From: Lasiodiplodia sp. COLG20
Lineage: Eukaryota; Ascomycota; Dothideomycetes; Botryosphaeriales; Botryosphaeriaceae
NCBI GenBank assembly: GCA_009801085.1
Contig: VNWV01000027.1
Coordinates: 1-64,000 of the forward strand
Length of the DNA: 64,000 nucleotides
Direction: 5' to 3'
The position numbers and the translations under genes were made by a program. This document shows positions 12,551 to 22,515 of this stretch, piece after piece (the stretch's first letter is position 1; each line of letters opens with the position of its first letter). The notes beneath the pieces are model-generated. The model ran no database searches. It was given only the letters and a program-made list of their open reading frames with translations, and was not told the DNA's origin.

Positions 12551-12800
12551 TTTAATAATTTAAATATCGATAGTATATAGTATTTATATTTTATAATATA
12601 CTAAAAAATAACTTCGTCTTTAAAACTTAATAAATTTATCTAAATAACTATTATATTAACTATTATCTCTTAAATACTATAGTATACTATTCGATATATA
12701 GTATACTATAAACCGATATATCGTTTAATAGTATACTATATACTAAAAGTTTAGTATTTAAATTCTAAATACCGTACCGTTTAATACTATTATAAGATAT
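12551..12800 (+). repeat. Left 250-bp inverted repeat
   Basis: It begins tttaataatttaaatatcga and ends ctattataagatat. It is the near-exact reverse complement of 15933-16182. Internally it is rich in agtatactat-type words. A further weak partial relative sits just outside at about 12470-12550. Confidence 0.8.
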
Positions 12801-15800
12801 AGTAAGGCGGGTAAATAGCTCGTATACCGCCGCGTATTTACTAATAAATTTACGATAGAAGTTAGCGAAATTAAGAAAGAATTATACTTTCTTAACGGTT
12901 TTTAATATAAGCTAGTCTCGTATTACGTTTAATTTAGCTTCGTCTATACTAATATAGTCTAAAGTAATAATAAATACTAGATATTCTATCTTTTAGAAGT
13001 ACTATTCGTATTTTTTAAATACGATAAATAGTTTTTATTTTTAAAGTACGTTTAAAACCTTTTTAATATATTTCGTATATTCTTTAAAAGTTTTCGAGTA
13101 GATTAAGATATTATTTAAGTACGCTATATAAAATACATCTAAATATAAACGTAATACGTTATTAACTAGACTCTAGAATATCGCCGGAGCGTTAGTAAGT
13201 CTAAACGATATAATTATATATTTAAAGTAATCGTAACGCGTTTAAAACGCTATTTTTTATTCTTTCTTCTTCTTAATTTGTACGAGGTAGTAGTCGTCTC
13301 TAAGGTTAAACTTAATAAAATACTTCGTCTCTTAGATCTTATTTTATAACTTATTAATACGAAGTAATAGATATCGATTTTTTATTATAATATCGTTTAG
13401 CTATCTATAATTAATATAGAGGCGAAGCTTATCGTTTTTCTTTAGAACGAATAGAATAAAGTATTTAACTAATAATAATAAAGATCGTATATAATCTCGT
13501 TCGATATTCTTATTAATATATTTTCTTAAAGTCTTACTTTTCTTTTATAAGAGAGAGTAGATTAGTTTAAACGTAAGCTACGTTTCTAAAATAAGAGATA
13601 TCTTATAATTCTATAGTTAGTATTTTAATAATTATCTCTTTTCTCTTTTCTAGAATACTAATTACTATTTTTAAAACTATAAGAGTACCGTCTTAAGTTT
13701 TAATATTAGAACTTTTTTTTTAGAGTTATTTATCTCTTTTTAAATATTACTTACGATGTATTTTTTATTCGACTAGATAGATTTTTTAATAGATCTTTCG
13801 TTATATCTAGTATATATTCTCTAGAAATAGTCTTTTTTAACTAATTTTAGATAGTTATTCTTCGTATAAGATCTCGTTAATCGCTATATTTTAGCTACGA
13901 TTTTTCGTTCTATTTTCTTACTAGACTTAAAACATATTTTATAAATCTTTTTATCTCTACGTCTTATACGCTAGATTATTATATAAAATATTTTTTAGAT
14001 TTTAACGAAGTTAAATATCTTTACGTTTTTTTTTAGTTTTACGTTTTAGACTTCTAGTTTTTAACTCTAACTTAAACTCTTTTAGCTTTAGCTTCTAGCT
14101 TTAGCTCTATTCTCTAACGTCTAGCTAGTTTATTTTACGATAGTAAGATACTTTATATATTTCTTCTTTAAAAAACTAATTTTTTTTATACTTTAACTAA
14201 TTTATAGCTTATATATCTTAAGCTATAATATTCTAAGAATAATATCGTATTTTAAAATCGTTATAAGATTTAGATTAATATATTTCTTATAATTACTAAT
14301 AAAAATAGAGATTATATTAATTTCTAAATAGATTTATTCTTACTTAGCCGGTAATCTATTTATAGTAATTAGTAAGTAGAAGTAGTTCTTCGTTTAGCGA
14401 TATATATATAGCTTAGCGATATAGACGAAGTTAATAAAGTTCTTTTATATACTACTATCGATTATAGTCTTTATACGATAGTTATTAATACGTACTAGTA
14501 TATATAGTAAGTTCGTAAGTTCTATTTTAGTAGTTATTTTTTCGTATAATATACTTATAATCTAGTTAAGAGACTTAGTAGATAGCTTTTTTTAAAATCT
14601 TTAGCTAGAAAGACCGTCTAGTTTTTTAACGAATATTATAATCGATTATTATTATCTATAATCGAAAAAACGTTTTTATAAAAATAGAAGTTCTATTCTT
14701 CTACGTAGAGAAAGGTTTTCTTTTATTATATTTAATACTTTCTCTAAATTCTTCGTCGATAACTAATTATTTTATTATAAATCTTATACTATATTATCGG
14801 CCTCTTATATTTAGCTAATAAAATCTAGTATAAAGTATTCTTTTAGAGAACTACTATTTCGTATATTCTTAGCGTTACTATTATATTTTAGAGATAAGCT
14901 CGATCTTTTTCGCGTTAGACGTATCGAACTTTCTTTCGTAGCTATTTCGCGATTTCTTTAGTAGTAAAGTAGTATAGCTAACGCTAATAGCTCTATTTAT
15001 TACGTCGATAGTATTTCTCGGCTATAACGCTATTCTAAACTTAATACTATTTAATAGATAGTTCTAAGCGTATCGCTAGAGTTTAGAGAGTAGTAAATAT
15101 TAGATTTAAAACGCGTTAGACTTCTCTATAGCGTTTAAGATATTTCTTAATTTTAGCTAAAGTAATTTTATTCTTTTAGATTTCGTTATCCGTCTTATTA
15201 GACTCGAATATACTATTATAGAACTCTTTAATATTACTATTTAGTAGGTCGTCGTCTAGAAATAGTATCTTAACGAAGTTCTTAATTTCTTACTACTCTA
15301 GTATTTATAAAGTAGCGTTAACGCGTTAAGACCTCTTAAAATATTACTTAACGTCTTTTTTATCGCTTTTATAAGTAGAGTAGCTATCGTTATAATAGAC
15401 GGTCTAGCTTAAACTTACGTAGCTAACTTTTTTAATAGCTATTATAGTAACTTTCTTAAAATTCTTCTTTTTACTAATGGCTACGATTATTCTACGTAGT
15501 TTTTCGACGTACTTAGAGAAGTATCTCTTATACTATTTAGTACTATAGTAGATATAGAATTCTTTATCGAATTAAATTTATTACTAAGAGGTCTATTTAC
15601 GCGTTTACTGTTTATCTTTTTTTTTATTATCGAGTCTCTCTCTTTTTTTATAGATCGCGTTAAGCTCTATAGCGTCGCTTTTATTCTAGATATAGCGCGA
15701 GTTTTTATAAAAGTTTTTTAATCGATAGATTTTCTAGTTTTAATCGTATTCGTTCTAGAGTCGTTCTATTTTAAGAACTAGTTAAATTATAGTTTTAAGA

Positions 15801-15932
15801 ATTTCTATATTCTTATAAAGTACTATAGTCTTCTTAATTTCGTTCTTTAGCTCTTTATAGTATAGAGTTTTAAGCGTAAGATCTAAGTATTCTTCGACTA
15901 AAAAAGCCGCGTTCTAAAACTTAGTCGTATAT
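12801..15932 (-). pseudogene. Degenerate Gypsy gag-RT fragment, inverted
   Basis: The reverse complement follows the complete element from the gag-like region through the reverse transcriptase and stops shortly before RNase H. The RT start block (Lys-Lys-Asn, then Arg-Leu) and the DDY-like segment can be read across stops near 13260-13440. It has many in-frame stops and no LTR on either side. Confidence 0.8.
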
Positions 15933-16182
15933 ATATCTTATAATAGTATTAAACGGTACGATATTTAGAATTTAAATACTAAACTTTTAGTATATAGTAT
16001 ACTATTAAACGGTATATCGGTTTATAGTATACTATATACCGAATAGTATACTATAGTATTTAAAAGGTAATAGTTAATGTAATAGTTATTTAGATAAATT
16101 TATTAAGTTTTAAAGACGAAGTTATTTTTTAGTATATTATAAAATATAAATACTATATACTATCGGTATTTAAATTATTAAA
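15933..16182 (-). repeat. Right 250-bp inverted repeat
   Basis: This is the reverse complement of 12551-12800. Its outer end is taaattattaaa at 16182. Differences from the left copy are few and transitional (for example ccga versus tcga), which suggests the two copies separated late or were mutated together. Confidence 0.8.
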
Positions 16183-16496
16183 GGGATAAATATAAAATCG
16201 TATATATTTAGTAGCCACCCGGTCTAAATAGTATATTCGAACCTAAATAGTATATATCGAAATTTTATAATAACGTAAAACCCTCAACGTAATAAGAAAT
16301 ATAAGTATTTTTTAATATATATAATATTATTAAAGCTTAGATTTACTAATTTTAATAAAAAATAAAAATTTTATCGTAAAAATATCGACTTATTTAGCTA
16401 AAAAGATTTTTAAAATCGACTTTTTTTTCGCGTAAGAAAACGTTAATAAAGACTAAAATTTAATTATTTTTTATCTTTTTATAATAGTAAAAATGA

Positions 16497-16950
16497 CAAA
16501 TTACTTAATTACCTACATTTCGATTTTTATTTTCTCAATTACCCACCCATTTACCGAATTACCTAGATTTTTTAAAAATTTTAATTTTTTTAAAATATCT
16601 TCGCGAAAGTATTATACTTTTTTATAAAAATTATATTATTTTATAGCGCTTACTTAGACGTATTTATAGTATATTTTTAAAAATTTTTATCTCGTATATC
16701 TCGGCTAAAATTTAGTAAAAACTTATAGTAGAAATAGCTAAATTTCTCGCTTAATATATATATTTTTTTAATTATTATTTTATTATTATACGTAGTTTTA
16801 GCTATAGTTTTTAGTAGTTAAACTAAAAATTTAATAACTAAAAAACTTATAAAAATATTTTAAAAAAATTAAAAATGTGGGTAATTGAGTAAATGGGTGA
16901 GTAATTCGGAAAATAAAAATTAAAATGTGGGTAATTCAGTAATATGCCGT
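16497..16950. mobile_element. Small inverted-repeat element, little RIP
   Basis: Terminal inverted repeats of roughly 90-100 bases (about 16497-16600 and 16855-16950) share the words aattaccnacattt and atttttattttc in opposite orientation. Unlike its surroundings the element keeps TG and CA (aatgtgggtaattgag, ctcaattacccaccca). It is non-coding and MITE-sized (about 450 bases). A mutated relative of its right end lies at 12160-12215. Confidence 0.65.
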
Positions 16951-17039
16951 AGTAAAAAGGCTAAAAAATAGTATTTACTATAAAAATATTTTTTATCTAC
17001 GTAAAAACGTTGGCGTTTTAGAAAAAAAAAATTAATATA

Positions 17040-19063
17040 TGCTGTTTGGGTTTGTCACGACCGTGTGTTACTTAGTTTCCAACACGGCCACGCACTGGCC
17101 AGTTGCCCATGGCCAGGACGCCAGTCGACTGGCTGGGAGCAAAAGGCACAATTTGCAAGCCGGTTGTCGGCTTGCACCAAGCATACAAATGCAAGTGGCT
17201 GGCTGGCTAGCAGCCGGGCGCGCCGCAGCAGCGCTGCTGCTGCCCTACCAAGCCGGGTCACGTGTAGGCGCGTGACAGGGTTCGGATGTACTATTTAGGT
17301 CGAGTGGCCACTAAATATATGCGATTTTGTATTTACCCCACTTTTAAACCTAGCTATAGTATTAGTCGTCGTTATCTTATAGTAAAATAGTAAAGAAGTT
17401 CTACTTAAATAGACTAAATAGATTGTAGCGAACGAGAGTGTATTCTTTATCTTTAGCAAAGTAGGTAGAGTCGGCGAAGTCGCCTAAGTCTATCTATAGG
17501 CGGTGGTTAGTAATAGCGAAACTCAACACCATAGATTTGTATATACGAACACACGATACCGCATCCGCCGTCCATTATGGTGGTGGTGCTGTGAGAATGG
17601 CGAAATGCGCGGTCACGACTTGTATGAGGACGTCGTAGAAAGCATGACCCGGCAATTACCCGTACAGGGGTGATCCCTATCGCCAAGATGGCGAGTTTCG
17701 CGAGATCGTACGGTATAAGCCTGCCACCCAAGACCTCTAGCCACTACCACCAGCCACACGTGACTGGCAGGATCGTAACAAGTGGGCGTGGCGGTGGACG
17801 TGTCGATGGATGAAGCCGGCTAACGAGATAACGATCTTGCGATATAACGAATTGATACCCCTTACCACGCGGTTCACTATAGCCAGGGTATACTGCATAT
17901 CTGCGTGAAGCGAGCGATAGAAGCGAGGCGGGATGATCGGGATAAAATCGATTGGCCGAAATGGAGTGCTAACAGATGGATATACATCTTTTAGTATGTA
18001 TAGCTCCCTTGTGCAGCAGCATGCAAGCGGGAAAATCATCACAAGGGACTCTGGGCTCGCTCTAGTATTATAATAGGTCAAAACCGTGGGTTTGTGCCCC
18101 TCTCAGGGTGATGATAAGTTAGAACCAAAGTTCTTGATAAAACAGCCATCGGCTGTAAGAGGGCGCAGGATAACAATGGCGCGCGTTGGACTTAGGCGAA
18201 TTAAAGCACAGCGCGCGCACAGGTGGGCGGGCCGTCTTTAGTGGAGCGGTCGACACGCGGTCTGCATCAGCGGGCAGAGCACGGACAGCGTGTTCAACCG
18301 TTTAAATGGTGCCGGGCCAGGGAAGAGCGGTTGGGAGACAGGCGCTGAAAGTGGGCGGCGCGTGTTTCGGAAAGTTGGCCCATGTGGCGCATGCTCGCTC
18401 GCACTGGCGGGCCTGGGCCAGCAGGGAACGAGCGGCGAGGCCCGGCGAAGAGCGGTGCATGAAGAAGCGGCGGGCTGTCTATGAGGATGGACGCCGGCTT
18501 GGCGGCAGTGGGGTGGCGGGCGGCGACTCGCGGGCGCACAGGCGGCGGCCGGTTGCAGGCCGGGGAGCGTCAAGCTCGTGCTTTTTGAGCGTAGCGCTTG
18601 TCATTCAGCCGCCTGGAGCGATCAATTGCGGGCTAGCGCAGGGGCCCTCGCACGCGTCCCTGGCAGCGCAACGACGAGAGATTGCGAGACAGTGGAATTT
18701 TGATCACCACCCCAGCCGGCCCCTGGCCCGGCCGACTCGCTGCGCGCGGTCCTTGAAACCGCCTGCGCTGCGCTGTCTGCCGCCCTCCCAGACCCAGCCC
18801 GCAAGCAAGAAGCTGCCGCCTCGCCCAGCCGCCTAGCGCTATCGCCTGCCACCACCACCACCACCACCACCACCACCGCTGCAGTCGAGACCGCGCCGCA
18901 ATTGCTTTATCAACCGCCCTCGCGCCTGCCATTTTCCCCGTCCTGCGCCGCCCGCCAGTTTCCCGCGCGCTGCACCGCCTCCTGTCGCAGATTGGCAGCG
19001 CCCCCGTCTGCCTCTTCTGCCCGCGGAACCGCAGCAGCGCCGTCGCCCTCCCGCCAGCTCGCA
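17040..19063. other. Isochore boundary and non-coding GC-rich leader
   Basis: Composition flips at about 17,040. Bases 17,040-17,280 are GC-rich and full of CA/TG (for example ccatggccaggacgccagtc). A mixed stretch to about 17,500 follows, then ordinary genic DNA. Open frames on both strands (such as at 17737-18081 and 18306-18836) have low-complexity or Arg/Ala/Pro-rich translations and look like chance. The interval probably holds the promoter and 5' leader of the gene at 19064. Confidence 0.6.
18849..18882 (+). repeat. CAC trinucleotide microsatellite
   Basis: About eleven CAC/ACC triplets in a row lie about 180 bases upstream of the start codon at 19064, probably in the 5' leader. No coding frame through it is convincing. 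Confidence 0.85.
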
Positions 19064-19657
19064 ATGCCGCCCCAAGACGAGAAGACGACGTTCGGCGTCA
19101 CCATCACCCGGCCGCTGACGCCCGACTCGCCGCCAGCCGCGACCAATGTGCCCGCGCCCGCGCTCAGGAGCCAGCCGTCGACCGACAGCCATCTCTCCGC
19201 CGGCGCCGCCGTGGCCTCGCCCACCTACCGCACCAATGACCCGTTCAGCCCCTTCTACCAGCACCCGGAGAGCCGCTCGCATCTCGAGGTCGACCGCAGC
19301 AAGCCGGATCTCGAGTCTGGCCTGCTCAGCGTCAGCAACCCCAACGGCGTGCCGCTGTCGGCGGCAACGACGCAGACGCAGCCCAAGGTCAGCATTGACG
19401 GCCGCGTCAAGGAATGCACAGTCTGGCCCACCAAGCAGACACTGCAGGACAAGGCCCGCGCCGCCAAGACGCAGCGCCGCACCTGCCAGTGCTGGGGCCG
19501 TCTGTCCAAGAAGCAGAAGATCATGCTCGAGGTGCTGATCGGCTTGACCGTTGTCGCGCTCGCCGTCGGCCTGAGCGTGGGCATCTCGCGCGCCGTCGGC
19601 GGAGGCGTGTGGGCTGGCACCGGCCAGAGCACCACCATTCCTAAGGACGGTTCCTGA
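19064..19657 (+). CDS. Single-span membrane protein, unknown function
   Basis: This single-exon gene encodes 197 residues. I chose the ATG in GCAATGCC at 19064. The frame is open upstream to 18902, but that part reads low-complexity Ala/Pro/Ser/Arg and looks like leader. Residues 1-150 are hydrophilic and Pro/Ser/Thr-rich with no known domain. A basic cysteine-bearing patch (RRTCQCWGRLSKKQK, about 138-152) leads into one transmembrane helix (about 153-176, LEVLIGLTVVALAVGLSVG). A short Gly-rich tail follows. The orientation is probably N-terminus cytosolic, by the positive-inside rule. The two cysteines just before the membrane could be palmitoylated (inference). I do not recognise the family. 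It is the first gene after the repeat block. Confidence 0.7.
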   Translation: MPPQDEKTTFGVTITRPLTPDSPPAATNVPAPALRSQPSTDSHLSAGAAVASPTYRTNDPFSPFYQHPESRSHLEVDRSKPDLESGLLSVSNPNGVPLSAATTQTQPKVSIDGRVKECTVWPTKQTLQDKARAAKTQRRTCQCWGRLSKKQKIMLEVLIGLTVVALAVGLSVGISRAVGGGVWAGTGQSTTIPKDGS

Positions 19658-20602
19658 AGCATCAAATGAGAACAGTTGGTGAGCCGCCCGCGCGCCGACC
19701 CGCGCCGACCCGCGTCGCTGACCGCCGCAGTGCTGCTCATCTAGACTTCCCATTCCTCCAGCTTTTCCCTCGCGCAGCCATCAGCACGCACCCCGCGACA
19801 CGGGCACCGTCGCGCCTCCGGCTCTCAGCACCGACGACTGCCGTCCCGCCCGCTGCCATCATGCCGTGGCTCGCGCTTCTTGTCCGAACTTTCCTTTCCC
19901 GTCAGTCTTGCTTATCGTCTCTACTTTTCATTAGACGACTCCGTTTGGCGTTGGCAGGCGTTTATTCTTCGGCTGCGCTCTCGCTGCCAGGAAGTCTTAC
20001 AGGCGTTAGTAATTGTGTACTGGAATCCCGAGAAAAGACGCGGTACATATACCCAGAGGATCCTCGGGCCCGACGAGGATTGTAAATTTCCGTCACACCC
20101 GGCTCTCCCTTTCTTTTGTTTTGTTCTTGCGGCGTGGCGCTAGTGGCATTCTCGTTTTGCTCATGCTACCGGGTGTGTTCTGACGGGCGAGCAAGGGAGA
20201 CGGACTAACGGGCGACTTTTTTTTCTTCTCTTCGTGTATTATCTGCCGCACCTGGCCAGCCGGTGCGCAGGGGCGCAACGCGTTGGGCCGCTTTCTTTGG
20301 CTGCACCGTACATATTTCAATTGCTCACGATCCATTTGGCCGTCAGTCTTTGACTATTTCCTGGTGACGGAGCGCATTGCGCAGAGGTTGGCAGGGCTGA
20401 AACGCGATGAAAGCCAAGAATAGCGAGCGCTACGTCACGGGTTAAGCGCTGGCCTTGGATCACCGACAACCACACGTCCGGCGGCAATACAAACGACAGG
20501 AGACAGCGTCGGCTTGGCGCGCGGCTGCTGGATAGATATGTATGTATCTCTGCGCGTCAACACCACCAGACCCTCATCGCTTCCCTCACTTTCTCGCTGA
20601 TC
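19658..20602. other. Intergenic, nothing recognised
   Basis: This interval holds the 3' region of the membrane-protein gene and the upstream region of the CAP gene. A T-rich run (ttttttttcttctc near 20217-20230) and several unrelated open frames with incoherent translations are present. I see no conserved motif, RNA gene or repeat. Confidence 0.5.
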
Positions 20603-21396
20603 ATGCGCTGGTTTTGGTTCAACTTGCTTCTTCTCTCTGCCTCGCTTGCACTTCCTGCGGAATCAACGACGACTCTCCGACACACATCGACGATCACGGT
20701 CGTGCAAACCATCTACGCCTCTGCGGCAGTCGCGACGGCAACTGCGTCGGCCACCACGGACGAGCATTCGTATACGGATGACGCCGTCTTCAACAACACT
20801 GTCCTGGACATAACCAACACGGTGCGGCAGAACTACAATGCAAGCGCGCTTTCGTGGAACGACACGCTCGCCGATTACGCACAGGCTTGGTCCGAGGGCT
20901 GCAAGTTCGAACACTCGGTACGCCGCTTTGCCTCCCGCACGGAATGCCCCCAGACTAACAAAGCTGGAACCAGAGCGGGCCGTACGGCGAAAACCTTGCC
21001 GCGACCTACCCGTCGGCTTCGGCCGCCGTCACAGCCTGGGCCAACGAGTCGCAACACTTCAACTTTGCGGATCCAGGCTTCACGGAAGCCACGGGCCACT
21101 TCTCGCAGATGGTTTGGAAAGGTACCACGTCGATGGGATGCGGGAGGACCAGTTGCGGCGGCTCGAACGGAGGCGACCACGCCAACGGCTGGTATGTCGT
21201 GTGTAGCTACTGGCCTAGAGGCAACGTCCTCGGCCAGTTTGCTGCAAATGTCGACGCAGCGGTGGATGGGAGCGGCAGCTCTTCGGACGGCGAGGGCATG
21301 ATTGCAAAGAGCAAAAACGGCGTGGCAAGGGTTGGCGTATGGAGGGCCATGTTGTGGGTGCAGTCGGTGGCGTTGGCAAGTTGGGCTCTGGCATGA
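20603..21396 (+). CDS. Secreted CAP/PR-1 (SCP) family protein
   Basis: There are two exons, 20603-20917 and 20974-21396, with a phase-0 GT..CAG intron of 56 bases. The product is 245 residues. A signal peptide (MRWFWFNLLLLSASLALP) precedes a Ser/Thr-rich linker and a CAP domain (about 65-200). The domain shows SGPYGENLA at 106-114 and both family signatures, GHFSQMVWKGT at 146-156 and YVVCSYWPRGNVLGQF at 179-194, with cysteines in the expected places. CAP proteins are secreted and in yeast bind sterols and fatty acids (Pry1); in plant pathogens some act at the host interface. The last 20 residues are hydrophobic (VWRAMLWVQSVALASWALA) after a Ser/Gly stretch, which suggests a GPI-anchor signal (inference). 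Confidence 0.9.
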
Positions 21397-21930
21397 GTGG
21401 CGTTTATTAGCGACGGCGTTGGAATGATTAGGAAAAAGCGCAATACAAAAGAGGATCGACGGGGAGACTATGGCTGGCCCTAGTCGTCGACGATTTGGAT
21501 CCGCAACGTTGGTGAATGTCCGACGCCGGAGGACGAAGCATCCAGAGCGGTTCGGGATCAGCCGAAGTTGGTGAGGCTCTCATAAGCGAAGAGCCACCTG
21601 ATGATCTCATATGAAGCTGATAGAGATGCTAGCCGAGACCGGACGCCGAGGGCGAACACCATGATGCTCCGCCTTCGCCGTTTGGAGTTTCGGGACGAGC
21701 ATCGATGCGGCTAACGAGATAGGAGAGAACCACGACCAAGTGGGCCCTCAGCCTCAAGCCACGGGACGAGGCGCTGGACGTCGCAACGCTGCAAAGTGCG
21801 CCCAGCGAAAGGCATCTGGACAAGGTGGCGCTGCAGGTGAAGTCGTCAAGGACGGCGGCGGCGGGCCGGTGGTGTTGGAAGGCGGGCCGCCCTCGCATTG
21901 CTTGGCCCGATGCCGCTCCCGAACCGATGC

Positions 21931-22011
21931 TCTTGGTCAGATCCACTCTCATGTTCTCAATCAGATCCACTCTCGAAGCTATCATGCTCTCGGTCAGATC
22001 CACTCGAAGCT
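21931..22011 (+). repeat. Three copies of TCAGATCCACTC
   Basis: Copies begin at 21937, 21961 and 21993. The first two are followed by TC and the last two by CGAAGC. Preceding words (gctcttgg, gctctcgg) are also shared between the first and third copies. This is a short degenerate tandem repeat about 0.5 kb upstream of the GMC start codon. A regulatory role is possible but untested. Confidence 0.7.
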
Positions 22012-22429
22012 GTGAAGATCCGCCAGCTTACCTGAAACCACCATATCTAGACCCGCGTCATCCGCTGCCTTTGTCATCCCACGCACGTGGGCTTGGCTGC
22101 TGCTCTGTCCGCTGCCTATCCGGGACATCGCCCTCGTCATCCTCCGAGTCTCCGTTGCCTGATCGAGCCTTGGACGAGTAGCACGATGCTCGCCGTCTCT
22201 TTACGCACTCGGCTCTCTCCAAGCCAAGATGCCTGGCTGTCCCTGCTGAGCTCTAGACCACCGTGTTGCCTGGTTCCCGCTTCGTCCGTCCGAGAGGAAC
22301 CGTGATCATCGTCGCCCACACCATTCAGTTGAACCCACCTCCCTCGAATGGTGCAACCCGCGAGCTGGAGCCAGCCGCATCCATTGGAAGTCCGCCGATG
22401 CCGCCCGTTGTGCCATCGACTGGAGCAGG

Positions 22430-22436
22430 TATAAAT
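22430..22436 (+). promoter_or_regulatory. TATA box of the GMC oxidoreductase gene
   Basis: TATAAAT lies 80 bases before the ATG at 22516, a normal distance for a filamentous-fungal promoter. The stretch between is CT-rich (cgcctctctccatcaccac), as is common around fungal transcription starts. Confidence 0.6.
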
Positions 22437-22515
22437 GCCGCTTTGCTGAACGAGAACATCGCCTCTCTCCATCACCACTTCTCCAGCACTCGTTGGTAAG
22501 CTGCTCCTCGACAGT

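Larger units (their letters stand above)
12551..16182. mobile_element. Gypsy fragment enclosed by inverted 250-bp repeats
   Basis: A 3,632-base unit starts and ends with inverted 250-base repeats (12551-12800 and 15933-16182). The interior (12801-15932) is a minus-strand piece of the Gypsy gag-RT region. It is equivalent to about 3371-6535 of the complete element and includes the RT block. The joins to the repeats are abrupt on both sides. Either a terminal-inverted-repeat element captured retroelement DNA, or two copies of a small element inserted in opposite orientation. I saw no clear target-site duplication. All of it is RIP-mutated. Confidence 0.6.
1..17039. repeat. AT-rich, RIP-mutated transposon block
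   Basis: The whole stretch is very AT-rich and dominated by TA steps (tagtaa, ctaaat, ttacta). CpA and TpG are almost missing, while CpG survives as cg inside words such as gcgcg and tcgac. Recognisable protein motifs in it are riddled with stops at positions where TGG, CAG or CAA would be expected. This is what RIP does to repeated DNA in Pezizomycotina (C to T, mainly at CpA). No intact gene is visible; the few short open frames are remnants or shadows. Individual elements are listed separately. Parts not covered by them (about 74-810, 1042-1676, 10235-10550, 11450-12160 and 16183-16496) hold only degenerate AT-rich sequence that I cannot assign. Confidence 0.93.
21397..22515. other. Intergenic, upstream of the GMC oxidoreductase
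   Basis: No convincing gene. It contains three spaced copies of TCAGATCCACTC (21937, 21961, 21993) and, at its end, the TATA box of the GMC gene. Open frames here translate to incoherent sequence. Confidence 0.5.

Noticed and set aside
1..17039. Possible centromere or telomere
   Set aside because: No telomeric TTAGGG repeats are present, and the content is explained by RIP-mutated transposons. A centromere cannot be judged from sequence.
18306..19753. Long overlapping ORFs on both strands in the GC-rich region, including a 304-codon minus-strand frame
   Set aside because: They are Ala/Arg/Gly/Pro-rich, run through a CAC repeat, and lie antisense to the better supported 19064 gene. High GC alone keeps such frames open.
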